A stretch of DNA of 64,000 nucleotides, taken from Clostridium sp. 1001271st1 H5 (GTDB taxonomy: Bacteria > Bacillota > Clostridia > Lachnospirales > Lachnospiraceae). The translations under genes and the position numbers were made by a program. The stretch spans positions 329,198 through 393,197 of the forward strand of contig NZ_SPHO01000004.1 in the NCBI RefSeq assembly GCF_005845215.1, given 5' to 3'. The notes beneath the pieces were generated by a model. That model was not told the origin of the DNA. It did no database searches and saw only the letters and a program-made list of their open reading frames with translations. This document shows positions 42,978 through 52,900 of this stretch, in pieces; position 1 is the stretch's first letter; each line of letters starts with the position of its first letter.

Positions 42978-43331
42978 TTAAAGTTCCGGCTCCATAGAAG
43001 ATTTTAATTCTTCTCCCATTTCAAATTTATTTGCGAGGTAATCACTGAGCCATGTACCGCCAAACTGCTGGTGGGTATTGATTCTCCACATGGCAAGCTT
43101 TCCTACATCCAACTTGACATCGTCCATATCAAACAACAAATTTGTTAATCCTTCGTTTTCAAAAACATAAACATTTTTGAATGTATCTCCTTCCAGCAAA
43201 ATACCTGACTCTGTCAACAGTTCATTGACACCATCTTCCCACTCTTTTAAATCTCCGCCACAGCCTTGAAGAATCAATCCTTCTTTATCCGTCATTTTTT
43301 TCAATTCTCCTACCGTAATTTCTTTCATCAT
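42978..43331 (-). CDS. Unknown small ICE protein
   Basis: A 117-residue protein; ATG 43331 has AAAGGAG upstream, while the longer frame begins at a GTG too close to that site. It has an acidic N-terminal half and the conserved stretch 'LAMWRINTHQQFGGTWLSDY' near its end, which is seen in several proteins of clostridial conjugative elements. No known function. It follows the NlpC/P60 gene by 15 bp, so it belongs to the transfer operon. Confidence 0.6.
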   Translation of the reverse strand: MMKEITVGELKKMTDKEGLILQGCGGDLKEWEDGVNELLTESGILLEGDTFKNVYVFENEGLTNLLFDMDDVKLDVGKLAMWRINTHQQFGGTWLSDYLANKFEMGEELKSSMEPEL

Positions 43332-43346
43332 ATTTTTCACACTCCT

Positions 43347-44297
43347 TTACAATCTGCCAAACCCATAAAAATGCTTCACCCAATAGGAATTCCCCAAGTT
43401 TGCATAGCCGATGGGATCGCCGCAATGCAACATTTGATTGTCCCCAACATAGATTCCAATATGGGTTACGGGGTTGCTGCTCTGATATGTTCCTGTAAAA
43501 AACACCAAATCTCCTGGTTTCACCTCGTCTTTTGACACCGGTGTACACTGGTTATAAATCTGCTGTGCGGTTGTTCTGGGCAGGTTATGGACTCCAGAAT
43601 GGGTATATACCCAACATACAAAACCGGAACAATCGAAACTGGTTTCCGGTGTACTTCCGCCCCATTGGTAAGGAAAGCCGATATATTTCGTGGCTTCCTG
43701 CATCAACTGTGCGAATGTGGCATCGTTGAATGCTTCCCCAGGAATGCCTGTGATTTTGTCTGTCGCAGAGTATCCATACTTGATAAAGAGATATAGATTT
43801 CGGATTTCCACCTTTTCTGTTTCCGTAAACTCATAGGAAAGGTAGTCTTCCAGTTCCTCATAAATCTCGTCCTCTTCTTTTTCACCCACAAAACAATCCA
43901 CAAAGCCCACATAGAATTCCTCATCAAAATCTGTCAGATCCTTTGTAAAATAGAGGATATAAAAAAAAGACTTGACTTTGATATCGTCAAATCCATCTTC
44001 TTCCAATGATTCTATCGTCTGATTCAATTCCTCAAAGGCATCAATCATTTCTTCCATAGCTTTGGAAAGTTCCGCATCGATATCCGTTGGAATAGGTCCT
44101 CCATCGAATACGATTCTTGCAACCTCCTGACTGAATCCTGCTTGTGTATTGAAGATAGAAACCATAACCAGCAGCGGTATCAGCATCACGATTACAATAC
44201 CTGCCACAATACTTGCCAGCAGTGTCCGCACTCGTTTGTCTTCTGCCAGCTCCAACGCTTTCTTCGTCATAACGGCAACTGCCATAGGACTTGCCAT
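43347..44297 (-). CDS. NlpC/P60 peptidoglycan hydrolase of the transfer apparatus (CD1108-like)
   Basis: A 316-residue protein; ATG 44297 has GAAGGTGAGG upstream. An N-terminal membrane segment (about residues 27-50, IVAGIVIVMLIPLLVMVSIF) anchors a helical stem, and the C-terminal 120 residues are an NlpC/P60 domain: 'SFDCSGFVCWVYTHSG' holds the catalytic Cys and PVTHIGIYVG the His. It opens peptidoglycan to let the T4SS cross the wall. Tn916's equivalent also carries a lysozyme domain, absent here. It lies in the VirB cluster. Confidence 0.9.
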   Translation of the reverse strand: MASPMAVAVMTKKALELAEDKRVRTLLASIVAGIVIVMLIPLLVMVSIFNTQAGFSQEVARIVFDGGPIPTDIDAELSKAMEEMIDAFEELNQTIESLEEDGFDDIKVKSFFYILYFTKDLTDFDEEFYVGFVDCFVGEKEEDEIYEELEDYLSYEFTETEKVEIRNLYLFIKYGYSATDKITGIPGEAFNDATFAQLMQEATKYIGFPYQWGGSTPETSFDCSGFVCWVYTHSGVHNLPRTTAQQIYNQCTPVSKDEVKPGDLVFFTGTYQSSNPVTHIGIYVGDNQMLHCGDPIGYANLGNSYWVKHFYGFGRL

Positions 44298-44319
44298 TTG
44301 CCTCACCTTCTTTTATTTC

Positions 44320-44655
44320 TTAAGACATAACATCCATTTCGTCTTCTGGATTCATTTCCATAAACTCATCCATCGTACAGGTTTCTTCCAGATAATTGAT
44401 GCCGTCTTTCAACGGATAGTATGCATCATCTTCCAAAGGAAACGGTTTTTTTGATAAAATGGTACCCCAGTGATTTATGGAAACAACCTTCTCCAGCGTA
44501 ACTGGATCGCCACTAAAGCACTCTGACTCTCTGACATCATAGCAGTATAAATCAAAAGGCACCGTATCTCGATCAATACGTGCATTGGTAAAAATCACCA
44601 CCACATTATCAATTTCTGCCAATTTAAAGTCTTCATCTCTTGCATCTATCATCAT
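44320..44655 (-). CDS. LPD28-like small protein
   Basis: A 111-residue acidic protein starting at ATG 44655 after GGGAG. 'DNVVVIFTNARIDRDTVP' followed by 'LYCYDVRESE' and 'VVSINHWGTILSKKPFPL' matches the pattern of the LPD28 domain, which is found in large polyvalent proteins and as stand-alone ICE proteins. Its function is unknown. It is sandwiched between VirB4 and the wall hydrolase. Confidence 0.6.
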   Translation of the reverse strand: MMIDARDEDFKLAEIDNVVVIFTNARIDRDTVPFDLYCYDVRESECFSGDPVTLEKVVSINHWGTILSKKPFPLEDDAYYPLKDGINYLEETCTMDEFMEMNPEDEMDVMS

Positions 44656-44674
44656 ATTTACCACTCCCTTTCAT

Positions 44675-46486
44675 TTACTTACCTCCAGCACTGCCAAACA
44701 AATCCTCTTTATACTGCGGTGCTTTTACCACCAGATGGTAAACTTCTGAGCCATGACGAAACACACAGACACCTCTTAAAGGACTGCTGATCAGGTCGAA
44801 CAGACAATCATCCAGCCTGAGCATTTCCATATATTCCTTCTTGGAGATATTCCCTGGGTTAAACAAAAACTGATGTGTTGGAATGGCAAACATGGGTTTT
44901 GTCATTTCTCTCACATCAGCTCTGTTGAAGTCTTCGATATTCTGGCTGGCAATAATAACTGCACTGCCTTTTTTACGCACACGCTTCATGGCGTTTCGGA
45001 TGTATTCGATGGCAGTCATGTTAGTCAAAAACAGGTACAGCTCATCAATAAATGCTGCCGTATTCCCTTTGGACAGCAGGGCATCAGACATAAAAGAAAG
45101 GACATTGAACAGCATTGCGTTTCGTATTGCCGTATCCGCATCTGTAATGCCCTTTGTGCCAAAACAGATAAATCGATTGCTTGTGATGTTGGTGTGTCCG
45201 TTAAAAAACTTGCTGTCAGCACCAATACAGATCGATTTTAATTTCAAGCATAAATCCCTGACCGTTTCTCTGGTATAGATATTCCCCTTCCTTTCTTCAT
45301 ATTGGTTCAGTTCCTGTTCTGCCAGATGATATAAATCTGACAGTACTGGGTAGTCTGTGTGTTTTAATCCTGAAAAGTCAGTATCTTCTTTAATACCTTT
45401 GCTTTCATATAATTTCTCCAGAAAGATTTCTAGAACATCAATCTCCGCACTGGTAAAGTCTTTATAGGCACGAAAAAAATCACGAAGGAATGAAATATGC
45501 CTTGGCAGTACGGAACCGCTGTCTTCCTCCCAGCGTTTTGGTTCCAGTATGTTGATGATGTACTCTCCCTCCATCAAGTCGATATAACAGCCATCCATAT
45601 TGACTGCCAAATCTTTGTACTCAAGTTCAGGATCAAGGCAGACGATATCCATTCCACTTTCTCTCATGTTGCAAAGGAGCAGTTTCATGAGATAGCTTTT
45701 GCCCTGTCCGCTGTTGCCAAGTATTAGTATGTTGGCATTTGTCTTGTCATCTGTTCTTCTTTGAAAATCAATGAAAAGGTTGCTTCCATATTTGTCATGT
45801 CCGATATAAAAGCCTTGCGGATCGGCTTTTCCTGAATAGTTGAATGGATAGAGATTGGCAGCACTACTTGCTGGTATGACTCTTTCGAACTGCTCATGGA
45901 AAGCATTGTTTCCGCATGGCTGTGTACTCTCGAAGCCTTCTTTCTGTCTTAGAAATAATTTATCTACAGATATCTTAGAGCGTGTCAGCTCCGCCTCCAC
46001 TTCTGCCTGCATTTCTTTCAGCTTCTCCAGTGTGGGCGTTGATATTTCAATGAATACAGCACAGTGTACCAATGGTTCTCTGTCCCTGTGCATCTGTGCG
46101 ATTAAGTTCATGACATCGTTTAAGTTTGACTCTGCAATAATCTCCTTTTGGATGTTGCCAGAAGAACGGTTCATTCTGTTCCTGCTGGCTGCGTTGGAAA
46201 TGATTTTTCTTTCCTCCGCTGGTGTAACGTGTCTGGTATAAACTCTTAATGTAACGCCGGAACGGTCACCCAAATGCCTGAGCAATGCCTGTTCTTCTGT
46301 GTCCGTTGGATATTCACGCACCACCCATGTGCTTCTGAAACTGCTGCCGCAGATATAGTAATCAGGGTAGAACTTCAGCACAGAAGGCGCGCACATATCC
46401 AAAAACTCTTTGATCCTGACCTGCTCTTTTTCTTCTTCCGTTTTGGGAATATAGGCTTTTGTTTTCTTTGTTCTGCTGATTTTCAA
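44675..46486 (-). CDS. VirB4-type conjugal transfer ATPase (CD1110-like), main part
   Basis: A 603-residue ATPase that powers T4SS assembly and transport. The Walker A is ILGNSGQGKSYLMK near residue 256, the Walker B 'AAFIDELYLFL' near residue 482, and the region 'PMFAIPTHQFLFNPGNIS' is typical. The usual N-terminal VirB4 domain is short here; the preceding gene at 46483-47076 probably supplies it. The two overlap by 4 bp, so the products are made together. Confidence 0.92.
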   Translation of the reverse strand: MKISRTKKTKAYIPKTEEEKEQVRIKEFLDMCAPSVLKFYPDYYICGSSFRSTWVVREYPTDTEEQALLRHLGDRSGVTLRVYTRHVTPAEERKIISNAASRNRMNRSSGNIQKEIIAESNLNDVMNLIAQMHRDREPLVHCAVFIEISTPTLEKLKEMQAEVEAELTRSKISVDKLFLRQKEGFESTQPCGNNAFHEQFERVIPASSAANLYPFNYSGKADPQGFYIGHDKYGSNLFIDFQRRTDDKTNANILILGNSGQGKSYLMKLLLCNMRESGMDIVCLDPELEYKDLAVNMDGCYIDLMEGEYIINILEPKRWEEDSGSVLPRHISFLRDFFRAYKDFTSAEIDVLEIFLEKLYESKGIKEDTDFSGLKHTDYPVLSDLYHLAEQELNQYEERKGNIYTRETVRDLCLKLKSICIGADSKFFNGHTNITSNRFICFGTKGITDADTAIRNAMLFNVLSFMSDALLSKGNTAAFIDELYLFLTNMTAIEYIRNAMKRVRKKGSAVIIASQNIEDFNRADVREMTKPMFAIPTHQFLFNPGNISKKEYMEMLRLDDCLFDLISSPLRGVCVFRHGSEVYHLVVKAPQYKEDLFGSAGGK

Positions 46487-47076
46487 CGGTATTCATCCTC
46501 CTTTACAAATCTCTCGCCGTCATAATCATCGAAATAAACTTGCGTGATATTCTGTACGAAATAAACGGCATAGAGCCTTTTGATGTCCTCCTTACTTGCC
46601 TGACAGTAGGAAAATCCTGCATCCTTCAACAGCTTCGTCATTCTGCTGATGCCTGTCTGTACTTCATTTGTTTCTGGATTATAGTTGCGAAAGCGGAGGA
46701 TAAACAAAAACTCCCTTGCGGAAGCCGTCTGTATCTGTACTCTGTCCAGATGGATCAGGTCTTTTTCCAATATTTCTCGTACCTTGGGGCTTTCTTCTTC
46801 CTCCAGACGCTCTTTGTAAAACATTTTGTTCTGGTCGAAGTTTTCTCTGGAATTGATGCAGGAAAACTCAATGGAGTCCAGTCCTTTGATGACACTGGAC
46901 ATCGCTATGATTTTTGTTTTTACTGCTGTTTCTGATAGTACCGCAATGTTATCCGGCTGTACCAGAAAGTAAACCAGATACTCATTGCCGTATGTTTCCA
47001 CGCCAACCCCGTCAATATTTCTGGCGCCTATTTCTTCTCTGGTAGATTTCTTCTTTCCAATTCTCATTCTTGTCAT
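46483..47076 (-). CDS. VirB4 N-terminal-like protein
   Basis: A 197-residue protein starting at ATG 47076 with GGAGG 7 bases upstream. The beta-rich first half ('DGVGVETYGNEYLVYFLVQP') and the helical part resemble the N-terminal domain of VirB4/TraC ATPases, which docks with other VirB proteins. It overlaps the main ATPase gene by 4 bp at one end and the PrgI-like gene by 65 bp at the other. A split VirB4 is seen in related clostridial elements; functional complementation between the halves is inferred. Confidence 0.7.
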   Translation of the reverse strand: MTRMRIGKKKSTREEIGARNIDGVGVETYGNEYLVYFLVQPDNIAVLSETAVKTKIIAMSSVIKGLDSIEFSCINSRENFDQNKMFYKERLEEEESPKVREILEKDLIHLDRVQIQTASAREFLFILRFRNYNPETNEVQTGISRMTKLLKDAGFSYCQASKEDIKRLYAVYFVQNITQVYFDDYDGERFVKEDEYR

Positions 47077-47338
47077 CGGCAAACCTCCAATAAAAAATCT
47101 GTTGTGTTGTCACAAAAAATCGAAAGGCAAAGCGGATGTAGTCCGAGATATTCAGTTCGTTATCAATACGCAGTGTCAAAAAGGCGAACACGCCAATAAG
47201 AACACCAGGCACAATCCAGTCCAAAGCTGCCGCAAAGACAGCTGACAGGACTGCACCTATGATGATAATCAGCATATCTCGCAATGTCCAAAGGAACATG
47301 GTGCTTTTGCCTTTCAGGTTTTCTGGGTAGATATACAT
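47012..47338 (-). CDS. PrgI/VirB3-like membrane protein of the T4SS
   Basis: A 108-residue protein with two adjacent membrane segments (about residues 22-60), preceded by 'MYIYPENLKGKSTMFLWTLR' and followed by a charged cytoplasmic tail. The N-terminal 'YP.NLKGKS' pattern is that of PrgI/TcpE-type proteins, always encoded just before VirB4. Its last 65 bp overlap the VirB4 N-terminal gene in another frame. It forms part of the inner-membrane channel. Confidence 0.85.
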   Translation of the reverse strand: MYIYPENLKGKSTMFLWTLRDMLIIIIGAVLSAVFAAALDWIVPGVLIGVFAFLTLRIDNELNISDYIRFAFRFFVTTQQIFYWRFADDKNENWKEEIYQRRNRRQKY

Positions 47339-47355
47339 TGCTTCTCACCTGCCTT

Positions 47356-47721
47356 TTATACCATCTCACAGCACTGTTCTGTTTCTCCAAACACCGCATC
47401 TTCGATATCCGCAATGGACAAATCTCTGCCTAAAACAGTAATGCCGTTCTCATAGGCAATTTTGATTTCCTCACGCATTCCTTCCGAAATGATGCTGCCG
47501 CAAACCAAAAGTTCATCACACCTGCAAAGAAGTGCTTTCCCCATTTCCTGCCCGAGCCAGCGTTCATCTGGCACTTCATCGTTCAAAAACTGTGTGAAAA
47601 CACAATGTGGTGCGATGGCACAGTTGCCTTTCATTGCTTCTTCTCTGGCGTATTCGTTCGCCTTTGCTATGTTTTTTTCCGGTTCTCCTCTTAATGGAGA
47701 ACAGATATATACCAGTTTCAT
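47356..47721 (-). CDS. DUF4406-like (nucleoside deoxyribosyltransferase fold) protein
   Basis: A 121-residue soluble protein. 'VYICSPLRGEPEKNIAKANE' at the start, 'APHCVFTQFLNDEVPDER' and 'DELLVCGSIISEGMREEI' are the nucleotide-binding blocks of the nucleoside 2-deoxyribosyltransferase superfamily, close to DUF4406. Such proteins often travel on mobile elements and may modify nucleotides or sense them. It has an unusual place, between the VirB6-side genes and PrgI. No clear catalytic conclusion is possible. Confidence 0.75.
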   Translation of the reverse strand: MKLVYICSPLRGEPEKNIAKANEYAREEAMKGNCAIAPHCVFTQFLNDEVPDERWLGQEMGKALLCRCDELLVCGSIISEGMREEIKIAYENGITVLGRDLSIADIEDAVFGETEQCCEMV

Positions 47722-47735
47722 TTCAAAAACCTCCC

Positions 47736-48041
47736 TTACATTCCCATGTTCATACCCATATCTGTGTCTTGATTTATGTCTTCTTTCTGCTGTTCTTCCA
47801 ACAATTCTTCTGGTGTGAGCTTTCGGAAACTGTCCTCACCGTATACCACACCAAGACCTCTGCCGTTATCCCAATCTGGAAATACGGTCCCCATATCATC
47901 CACGAACTTGACCGTTCCTCTTGTTCCGTCAGGTATCGGATTATATGGATCATCCATGTGGATCAGCTGAATTCTGGTACCTGGTGGGAACAGTTCTTTT
48001 GCTCTTTCCGCCATTCTTCTCCCATTATCTACCCACTTCAT
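47736..48041 (-). CDS. DUF4314 protein
   Basis: A 101-residue protein; ATG 48041 has AAAGGAG upstream. The domain reads 'PPGTRIQLIHMDDPYNPIPD', 'GTRGTVKFVDDMGTVFPDWD' and NGRGLGVVYGEDSF, a good DUF4314 match (a beta-barrel, SH3-like fold found in many conjugative elements). The tail is Asp/Met-rich. Function unknown. Its position in the T4SS operon is conserved in related elements. Confidence 0.85.
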   Translation of the reverse strand: MKWVDNGRRMAERAKELFPPGTRIQLIHMDDPYNPIPDGTRGTVKFVDDMGTVFPDWDNGRGLGVVYGEDSFRKLTPEELLEEQQKEDINQDTDMGMNMGM

Positions 48042-48072
48042 AGAACTCACTCCTTTATAATAATTTTTCAGG

Positions 48073-48933
48073 TCATCTGCTTGCGATTCTTCCTACATTA
48101 CGTGCCATATTGACTACGGAATTTACGGAATATACCGTACTCATTGCGTTGAAACGCATACTGGTATCCAATCCAAAGTTCTGTGCTATTCTCGGTACCT
48201 CTGTGCTGGAAAGCATCAATCCGATGCCAAGCAGCATATTTGCGTTATAAGTAACTAGCCCTGCAACCAGTACAATGGTCTGTAAAAACGCTGTCAGGCA
48301 GAGAGCAGCTACCTGTTTGCACCAAGACACGAATCCGTCGCTGTATCCTCTTGGTACACTGAACAGATAAAGACTGCCAGTTGCCATCATGACAAGAAGG
48401 ATACCGCCTCGTTTTAAGTTTGCGAAAAACACTTTGATGACCGCATATCCAATCAGTATGACAAACACGATAGACACCACCACATTGGCACCAGGCGTTT
48501 CAAAGCTGCCCAGCACCATAGTGGCAATGGCACCAAGTTTTCCTGGTGAATCCGACATACCAGCAATGGCACCAATCAGTTCATTTGACAGATTAATGCA
48601 GAAGACATAAAGGTCGATAGGTACTACAGTAAACAGGCTGACGGCGAAAAAACCTTTGATGATATTTAACGCCAAGTCCTGAAAACTTCCTTTTCCTCTC
48701 CGTGCATCAATGGCTGTGTCAAACACAGCCACTACAATACCAACGATATACAACGCCCAGGCGAAATAATAAAAAAAGAGCAGGATTGCTTTGATCCAAT
48801 CCAGCTCAAAAAGTTCCGCCCCCATCATATTGATCATACTGAAAAACTCACCGAAGAATGTGATCAGTTTGCCGTAGATCCAGTCACAGAACTGATCCAG
48901 CACACCGTCTACGGCAAAGTCCAAGCCAAACAT
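48073..48933 (-). CDS. VirB6/TrbL-like channel protein (CD1112-like)
   Basis: A 286-residue polytopic membrane protein; ATG 48933 has GAAGG upstream. Five to seven hydrophobic segments are visible, including 'AILLFFYYFAWALYIVGIVV' and 'AALCLTAFLQTIVLVAGLVT'. The order N-terminal helix, several spans, and the 'PRGYSDGFVSWCKQVAALCL' loop fits the VirB6-like protein of Tn1549-type elements. It forms the central inner-membrane channel of the T4SS. Confidence 0.85.
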   Translation of the reverse strand: MFGLDFAVDGVLDQFCDWIYGKLITFFGEFFSMINMMGAELFELDWIKAILLFFYYFAWALYIVGIVVAVFDTAIDARRGKGSFQDLALNIIKGFFAVSLFTVVPIDLYVFCINLSNELIGAIAGMSDSPGKLGAIATMVLGSFETPGANVVVSIVFVILIGYAVIKVFFANLKRGGILLVMMATGSLYLFSVPRGYSDGFVSWCKQVAALCLTAFLQTIVLVAGLVTYNANMLLGIGLMLSSTEVPRIAQNFGLDTSMRFNAMSTVYSVNSVVNMARNVGRIASR

Positions 48934-48957
48934 ATTTTTCATCACCTTCGCTTTCTG

Positions 48958-49494
48958 TTATTCCATGTTCATACCACCTTCTATGTGTTCCTCTGAAATC
49001 TCTTGTTTTGTCTGTGGTATCAAGTCCAGCACCTCTCCGTCTTGCTCCAAAATTTTACGCATAGTTTCAATCAGGCTTTCCATATGTTCCTGCCATTTGT
49101 TCCAGTTGGTTTCTTCAAACCACCCGTTCCATTGATTGTCCTGCGTATTTTTTCTTGCGGATTCCAATGTTTTGGAAAGATACTCGCACATCTCTTTAAC
49201 GGATTCCTTTTCCACAAGAAACGAAACCACTTTTTCAAAGGGGTTATTCGGGAGATACTCCCATTCTTCTATAGTACCATTTTGAAAGCTTTCCATCAGT
49301 TCCGCAATCAGCATTGTACTGCTGTGGGACTCTCCGTTTTCCGCGGCAGGCGGTCTGCACCATTCGTCTAATTTCAGCTGTTCCAACAATTCCTTTAAGC
49401 GCAGACAGCCGTCTTCCGGAATATGGTTTCTGATCCATTCCAAGGCATCCAGACCTTCATCTGATTCAAATGCTTTTACACCCCAGCATCCCAT
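48958..49494 (-). CDS. DUF4259-like protein
   Basis: A 178-residue protein; ATG 49494 with AAGGAG 9 bases upstream is preferred over the frame's first ATG. It begins MGCWGVKAFESDEGLDALEW, the diagnostic start of DUF4259 proteins, and continues as an acidic helical protein. Function unknown. It sits between the pilin-like and VirB6-like genes, so it may be made with the channel. Confidence 0.75.
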   Translation of the reverse strand: MGCWGVKAFESDEGLDALEWIRNHIPEDGCLRLKELLEQLKLDEWCRPPAAENGESHSSTMLIAELMESFQNGTIEEWEYLPNNPFEKVVSFLVEKESVKEMCEYLSKTLESARKNTQDNQWNGWFEETNWNKWQEHMESLIETMRKILEQDGEVLDLIPQTKQEISEEHIEGGMNME

Positions 49495-49514
49495 AATTTC
49501 AGCTCCTTTCTTTT

Positions 49515-49862
49515 TCAAATTCCAAGAATATTCCAGATATAAGTCGGTGCTGTAATGGCAAACACCAGACCAAAGAACAAGATTGCCACTGGTGCAAAAT
49601 CAAATTCGCCATGTTTTTTGTAATCAAAGTAAGCCATAGCTAATTTGACAAAAAGCAGGATCGCCAGCACACAATCCACCACTGGAAAGATAACGTTATT
49701 GGTTACGGTTTTAATCTGTGTTGCTGCTGTTTTCCAAGTGCTTTCAATGGCTGTGGAAACCTGACCACTATCTGGTGCCGCAAATACTGGCGGTGCAAAT
49801 ATAATCACTGCCATAAGCACAACCACTGTCAGCAAAAATACTCTTTTCCATCTTACTGCCAT
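49515..49862 (-). CDS. VirB2-like pilin/membrane protein (DUF3852-like)
   Basis: A 115-residue protein with a signal peptide (residues 8-28, cleavage after PVFA) and two further hydrophobic segments (about 56-75 and 88-110), the layout of VirB2 pilins. The ending 'IFFGLVFAITAPTYIWNILG' is typical of clostridial DUF3852 proteins at this operon position. AAAGGAG precedes the ATG. It probably forms the channel or pilus subunit. It starts the downstream VirB part of the operon after the adhesin terminator. Confidence 0.8.
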   Translation of the reverse strand: MAVRWKRVFLLTVVVLMAVIIFAPPVFAAPDSGQVSTAIESTWKTAATQIKTVTNNVIFPVVDCVLAILLFVKLAMAYFDYKKHGEFDFAPVAILFFGLVFAITAPTYIWNILGI

Positions 49863-49883
49863 TGTTCTTCTCTCCTTTCGTAG

Positions 49884-49909
49884 AAAAGGGGCAGTCTTCC
49901 GACTGCCCC
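49884..49909 (-). terminator. Intrinsic terminator after the adhesin gene
   Basis: Perfect 9-base stem GGGGCAGTC/GACTGCCCC (49888-49909) with a four-base loop; on the minus strand it runs into TTTTC. It lies 13 bp after the adhesin stop, so little read-through into the pilin gene would be expected unless antiterminated. Confidence 0.85.
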
Positions 49910-49922
49910 AGAAATCATATTT

Positions 49923-52900
49923 TTAATAACCTGTTTTGGGAAGCGTTACTGGCGGTGTATTCACAGTCCACACCGTTGTGTTCCAGCTGGTCTTTGCGCT
50001 TTCCCATTCGTTGCCGTATCTTCCGCCTACATCTGCTCTATTGACGATACGGTAATCTTTCGGCATATTCGGCATTACCTGACAGAATACAGACATATTT
50101 TCAAGCATCTTGAAGCCAGGGCTTGCCTTCGGGAATTCCAGACGCACGTCTGTGACATATTCTCCATTTGCCAAGCCAAGTACATTTGGATGGAGACTGT
50201 ATTCATAACTATTCTTTGTCAAAAGATTTTCCGCAAGCACACGATAATCCCTGTAGTTTGTTTTATAAGTGATCTTATAATACATTCTTTCGGAATATGT
50301 GCCTGTAACAATCTTCAACGCTCTTGTGGCATCTGTTGGAATCCTGTCATGAATATAGAAGTTTTCCAAAGTGCCGGTGGAACCGTTTTGCACTTCATAA
50401 ATGTCATACTGGATGGTCTGTCCAGGAGATGCGGCATTTGGTCCTTTTTTCTGAACGGTCAGGTTCAAAGAAATGCTGCTGTTCAGCACTTCAAATCTGA
50501 CGATATCACCGTTGTGCCTGATTTCTGCCAAAAGTGTTTTATCATTCAAAGCGTAATATCTTGGTGCAGATACTTCTTTGATGGTGTAGACACCTACAGG
50601 CAAACCTTTTGATGCCGCAACACCATTGCTGCCGGAAGAAATCTTGTCTACCAAATTTCCTGTGGTATTATAGATTTCAAATACTGCACCAGACAATGGA
50701 GAACCGGCAGGAAGACCTGTCAGTTCATTGAACTCAGAAGAACGTTTTGTAATAACGATCTGACCGACTTCCGGTGTATTCTCCCACTCGATTTCTGTTG
50801 TTCTGCCTTTCTGCACATAGAATGTTTTCTCGCTGTTGTCAGAGATATAGCCTTCTGCAGGCTCTAATTCTCTGAGTTTGTACTTACCTTCCGGCAATTC
50901 TTTTCTGATCCAGATATAGCCTTCGTCATCTGTTTCAAACTGACCGATTGGTTCATTGTCACTGTCATATAACAGGAATTTCACTCCTGGAATGCCTTCT
51001 CCTGTGACAGAGTCGATTTTATGGATCAATACAGAAGACATTGGATCATTTTCCACTTTTAATGTTGTTCTCTTGCCGTCTTTGATTTCCACTTCTTTTG
51101 CTTCGCTGTCAAGTTTGTAGCCTTTGGCTTCTTTTGTTTCCTTTACCAAGTATGTGCCTTCTTCCAATCCTTCAATAACAATCAAGCCGGATTCATCTGT
51201 TTCATAGTATCCGATCTGCTCGCCGTTGAATTTTGTCACGAGGAATTCTACGCCCTCAATAGGATCGCCGGTCCTGCTGTTGGTTTTCTCAATGACCAAA
51301 CCGGAATATGGCTGATTTTCCACTTCCAAAATGGTTTGTTTGCCGGATTTGACTTCTACCGTTTTCGGTTCTTTGTCCCAGTGATAGCCTTCCAATCCTT
51401 CTGTTTCTGTTACAGTGTAGTAGCCATCTTCCAAATCAGAGATATAGACCATACCTTCTTTATCTGTTTTGAATGTGCCGATTTTCTCACCATTCATTTT
51501 AGAAACTGAGAACGATACACCTTCCAACGGTTCCCCTGTTTCGGAATCTGTTTTTACGATTTTGATTCCTGAAAGCGGTTTGTTGTCAAATGTTACCACC
51601 GTTGGCACGTTTGTTTTTACTTCAACGGTTTTTGGTGTTTCGTCTAGGATGTAGCCTTCCGGCGCTTTTGTTTCTCTTACCACATACCAATCTGGATCAA
51701 GTGTCGGAAGCAGAATTGTTCCTGTATTATCTGTGGTGTACTCACCTACGTGTTCCCCGTTTTGTTTCTCCACGAAGAACTTTGCACCTGGCAATGGTTC
51801 GCCTGTCACAGCGTCAATTTTCTTTACTACCAATGATGTCATCTTTTTATTGGTGAACTCCAAGGTATAAGTTTTGCCATAATCCAGCGCGATGGTTTTG
51901 GACTGTTCCTCCAGCACATAACCATCCGGTGCCTTTACTTCTTCTACGATATAACTATCCTTAGCGAGGTAGGAAATCGTAATGGAGCCATTGCTGTCTG
52001 TGGTAAAGATGCCATTGTTTCTTCCAATGACATCGCCTTTGGATGTTGTTACCTTAAACTGCGCACCAGACAATGGATTACCGTTATCTGCGTCTTTCTT
52101 CAAAATCACGAGAGAGCACATAGGCTGGTTCTGGAAATGCACTTTGTATGTAGCACCATCTGTACCAATTTCAATGGTCTGCGGTTTTGTATCGCAGGCA
52201 TATCCTTCCGGTGCAATGCGCTCAGTTACTACATAACTGCCTGGTTTCAGATTTGGAATCAGGATTTCGCCATCACTGTTTGTAGTATACATACCGTTGC
52301 TGTTTCCAACCACCGTTCCATCACCTGTTGTTACTTGGAAAGTGGCATTGGATAATGGTTTATTGGTCAAGGCATCCACTTTTGTGATGAGCAGAGATCC
52401 ATAAGGATAGTTTCGGAATACTACCTCTACCACAGATGTTCCGTCTGCTTTCATATTGACTGTCTGCATATCTGTTTCTGCGATAATGTAGTTATTTGGT
52501 GCTTTCGCTTCTCTGACTGCATAAGCACCTGCTTCCAATCCAGTGATAACGATAACACCGGAATGATCAGTTGTTGCCGTGCAGATCAGTTTGCCGTTTT
52601 GACCACTTGTTTCACCCGTGATTCGGAATACTTCAAAGGTTGCACCATCCAGCATTTCCCCTGTGTTGGCATCTGCTTTCTTGATAACCAAACTGTTCAG
52701 AGGATAGTTTACGATACCGTCTACCACTTCGTAATCATTCCCACTTGTGATTTCAATACCGTCGGTCGTTGTACCGCCGCCTATGCCACCAGTACCGCCG
52801 CCACCTGCGATATTATCATCCTTCAGATAAGAGTTATCGCCAGGGTTCAAATAAATACGTGTTACAGGGTTTGTCGGTTTTTGGTAGCCCTGTGCCGGAA

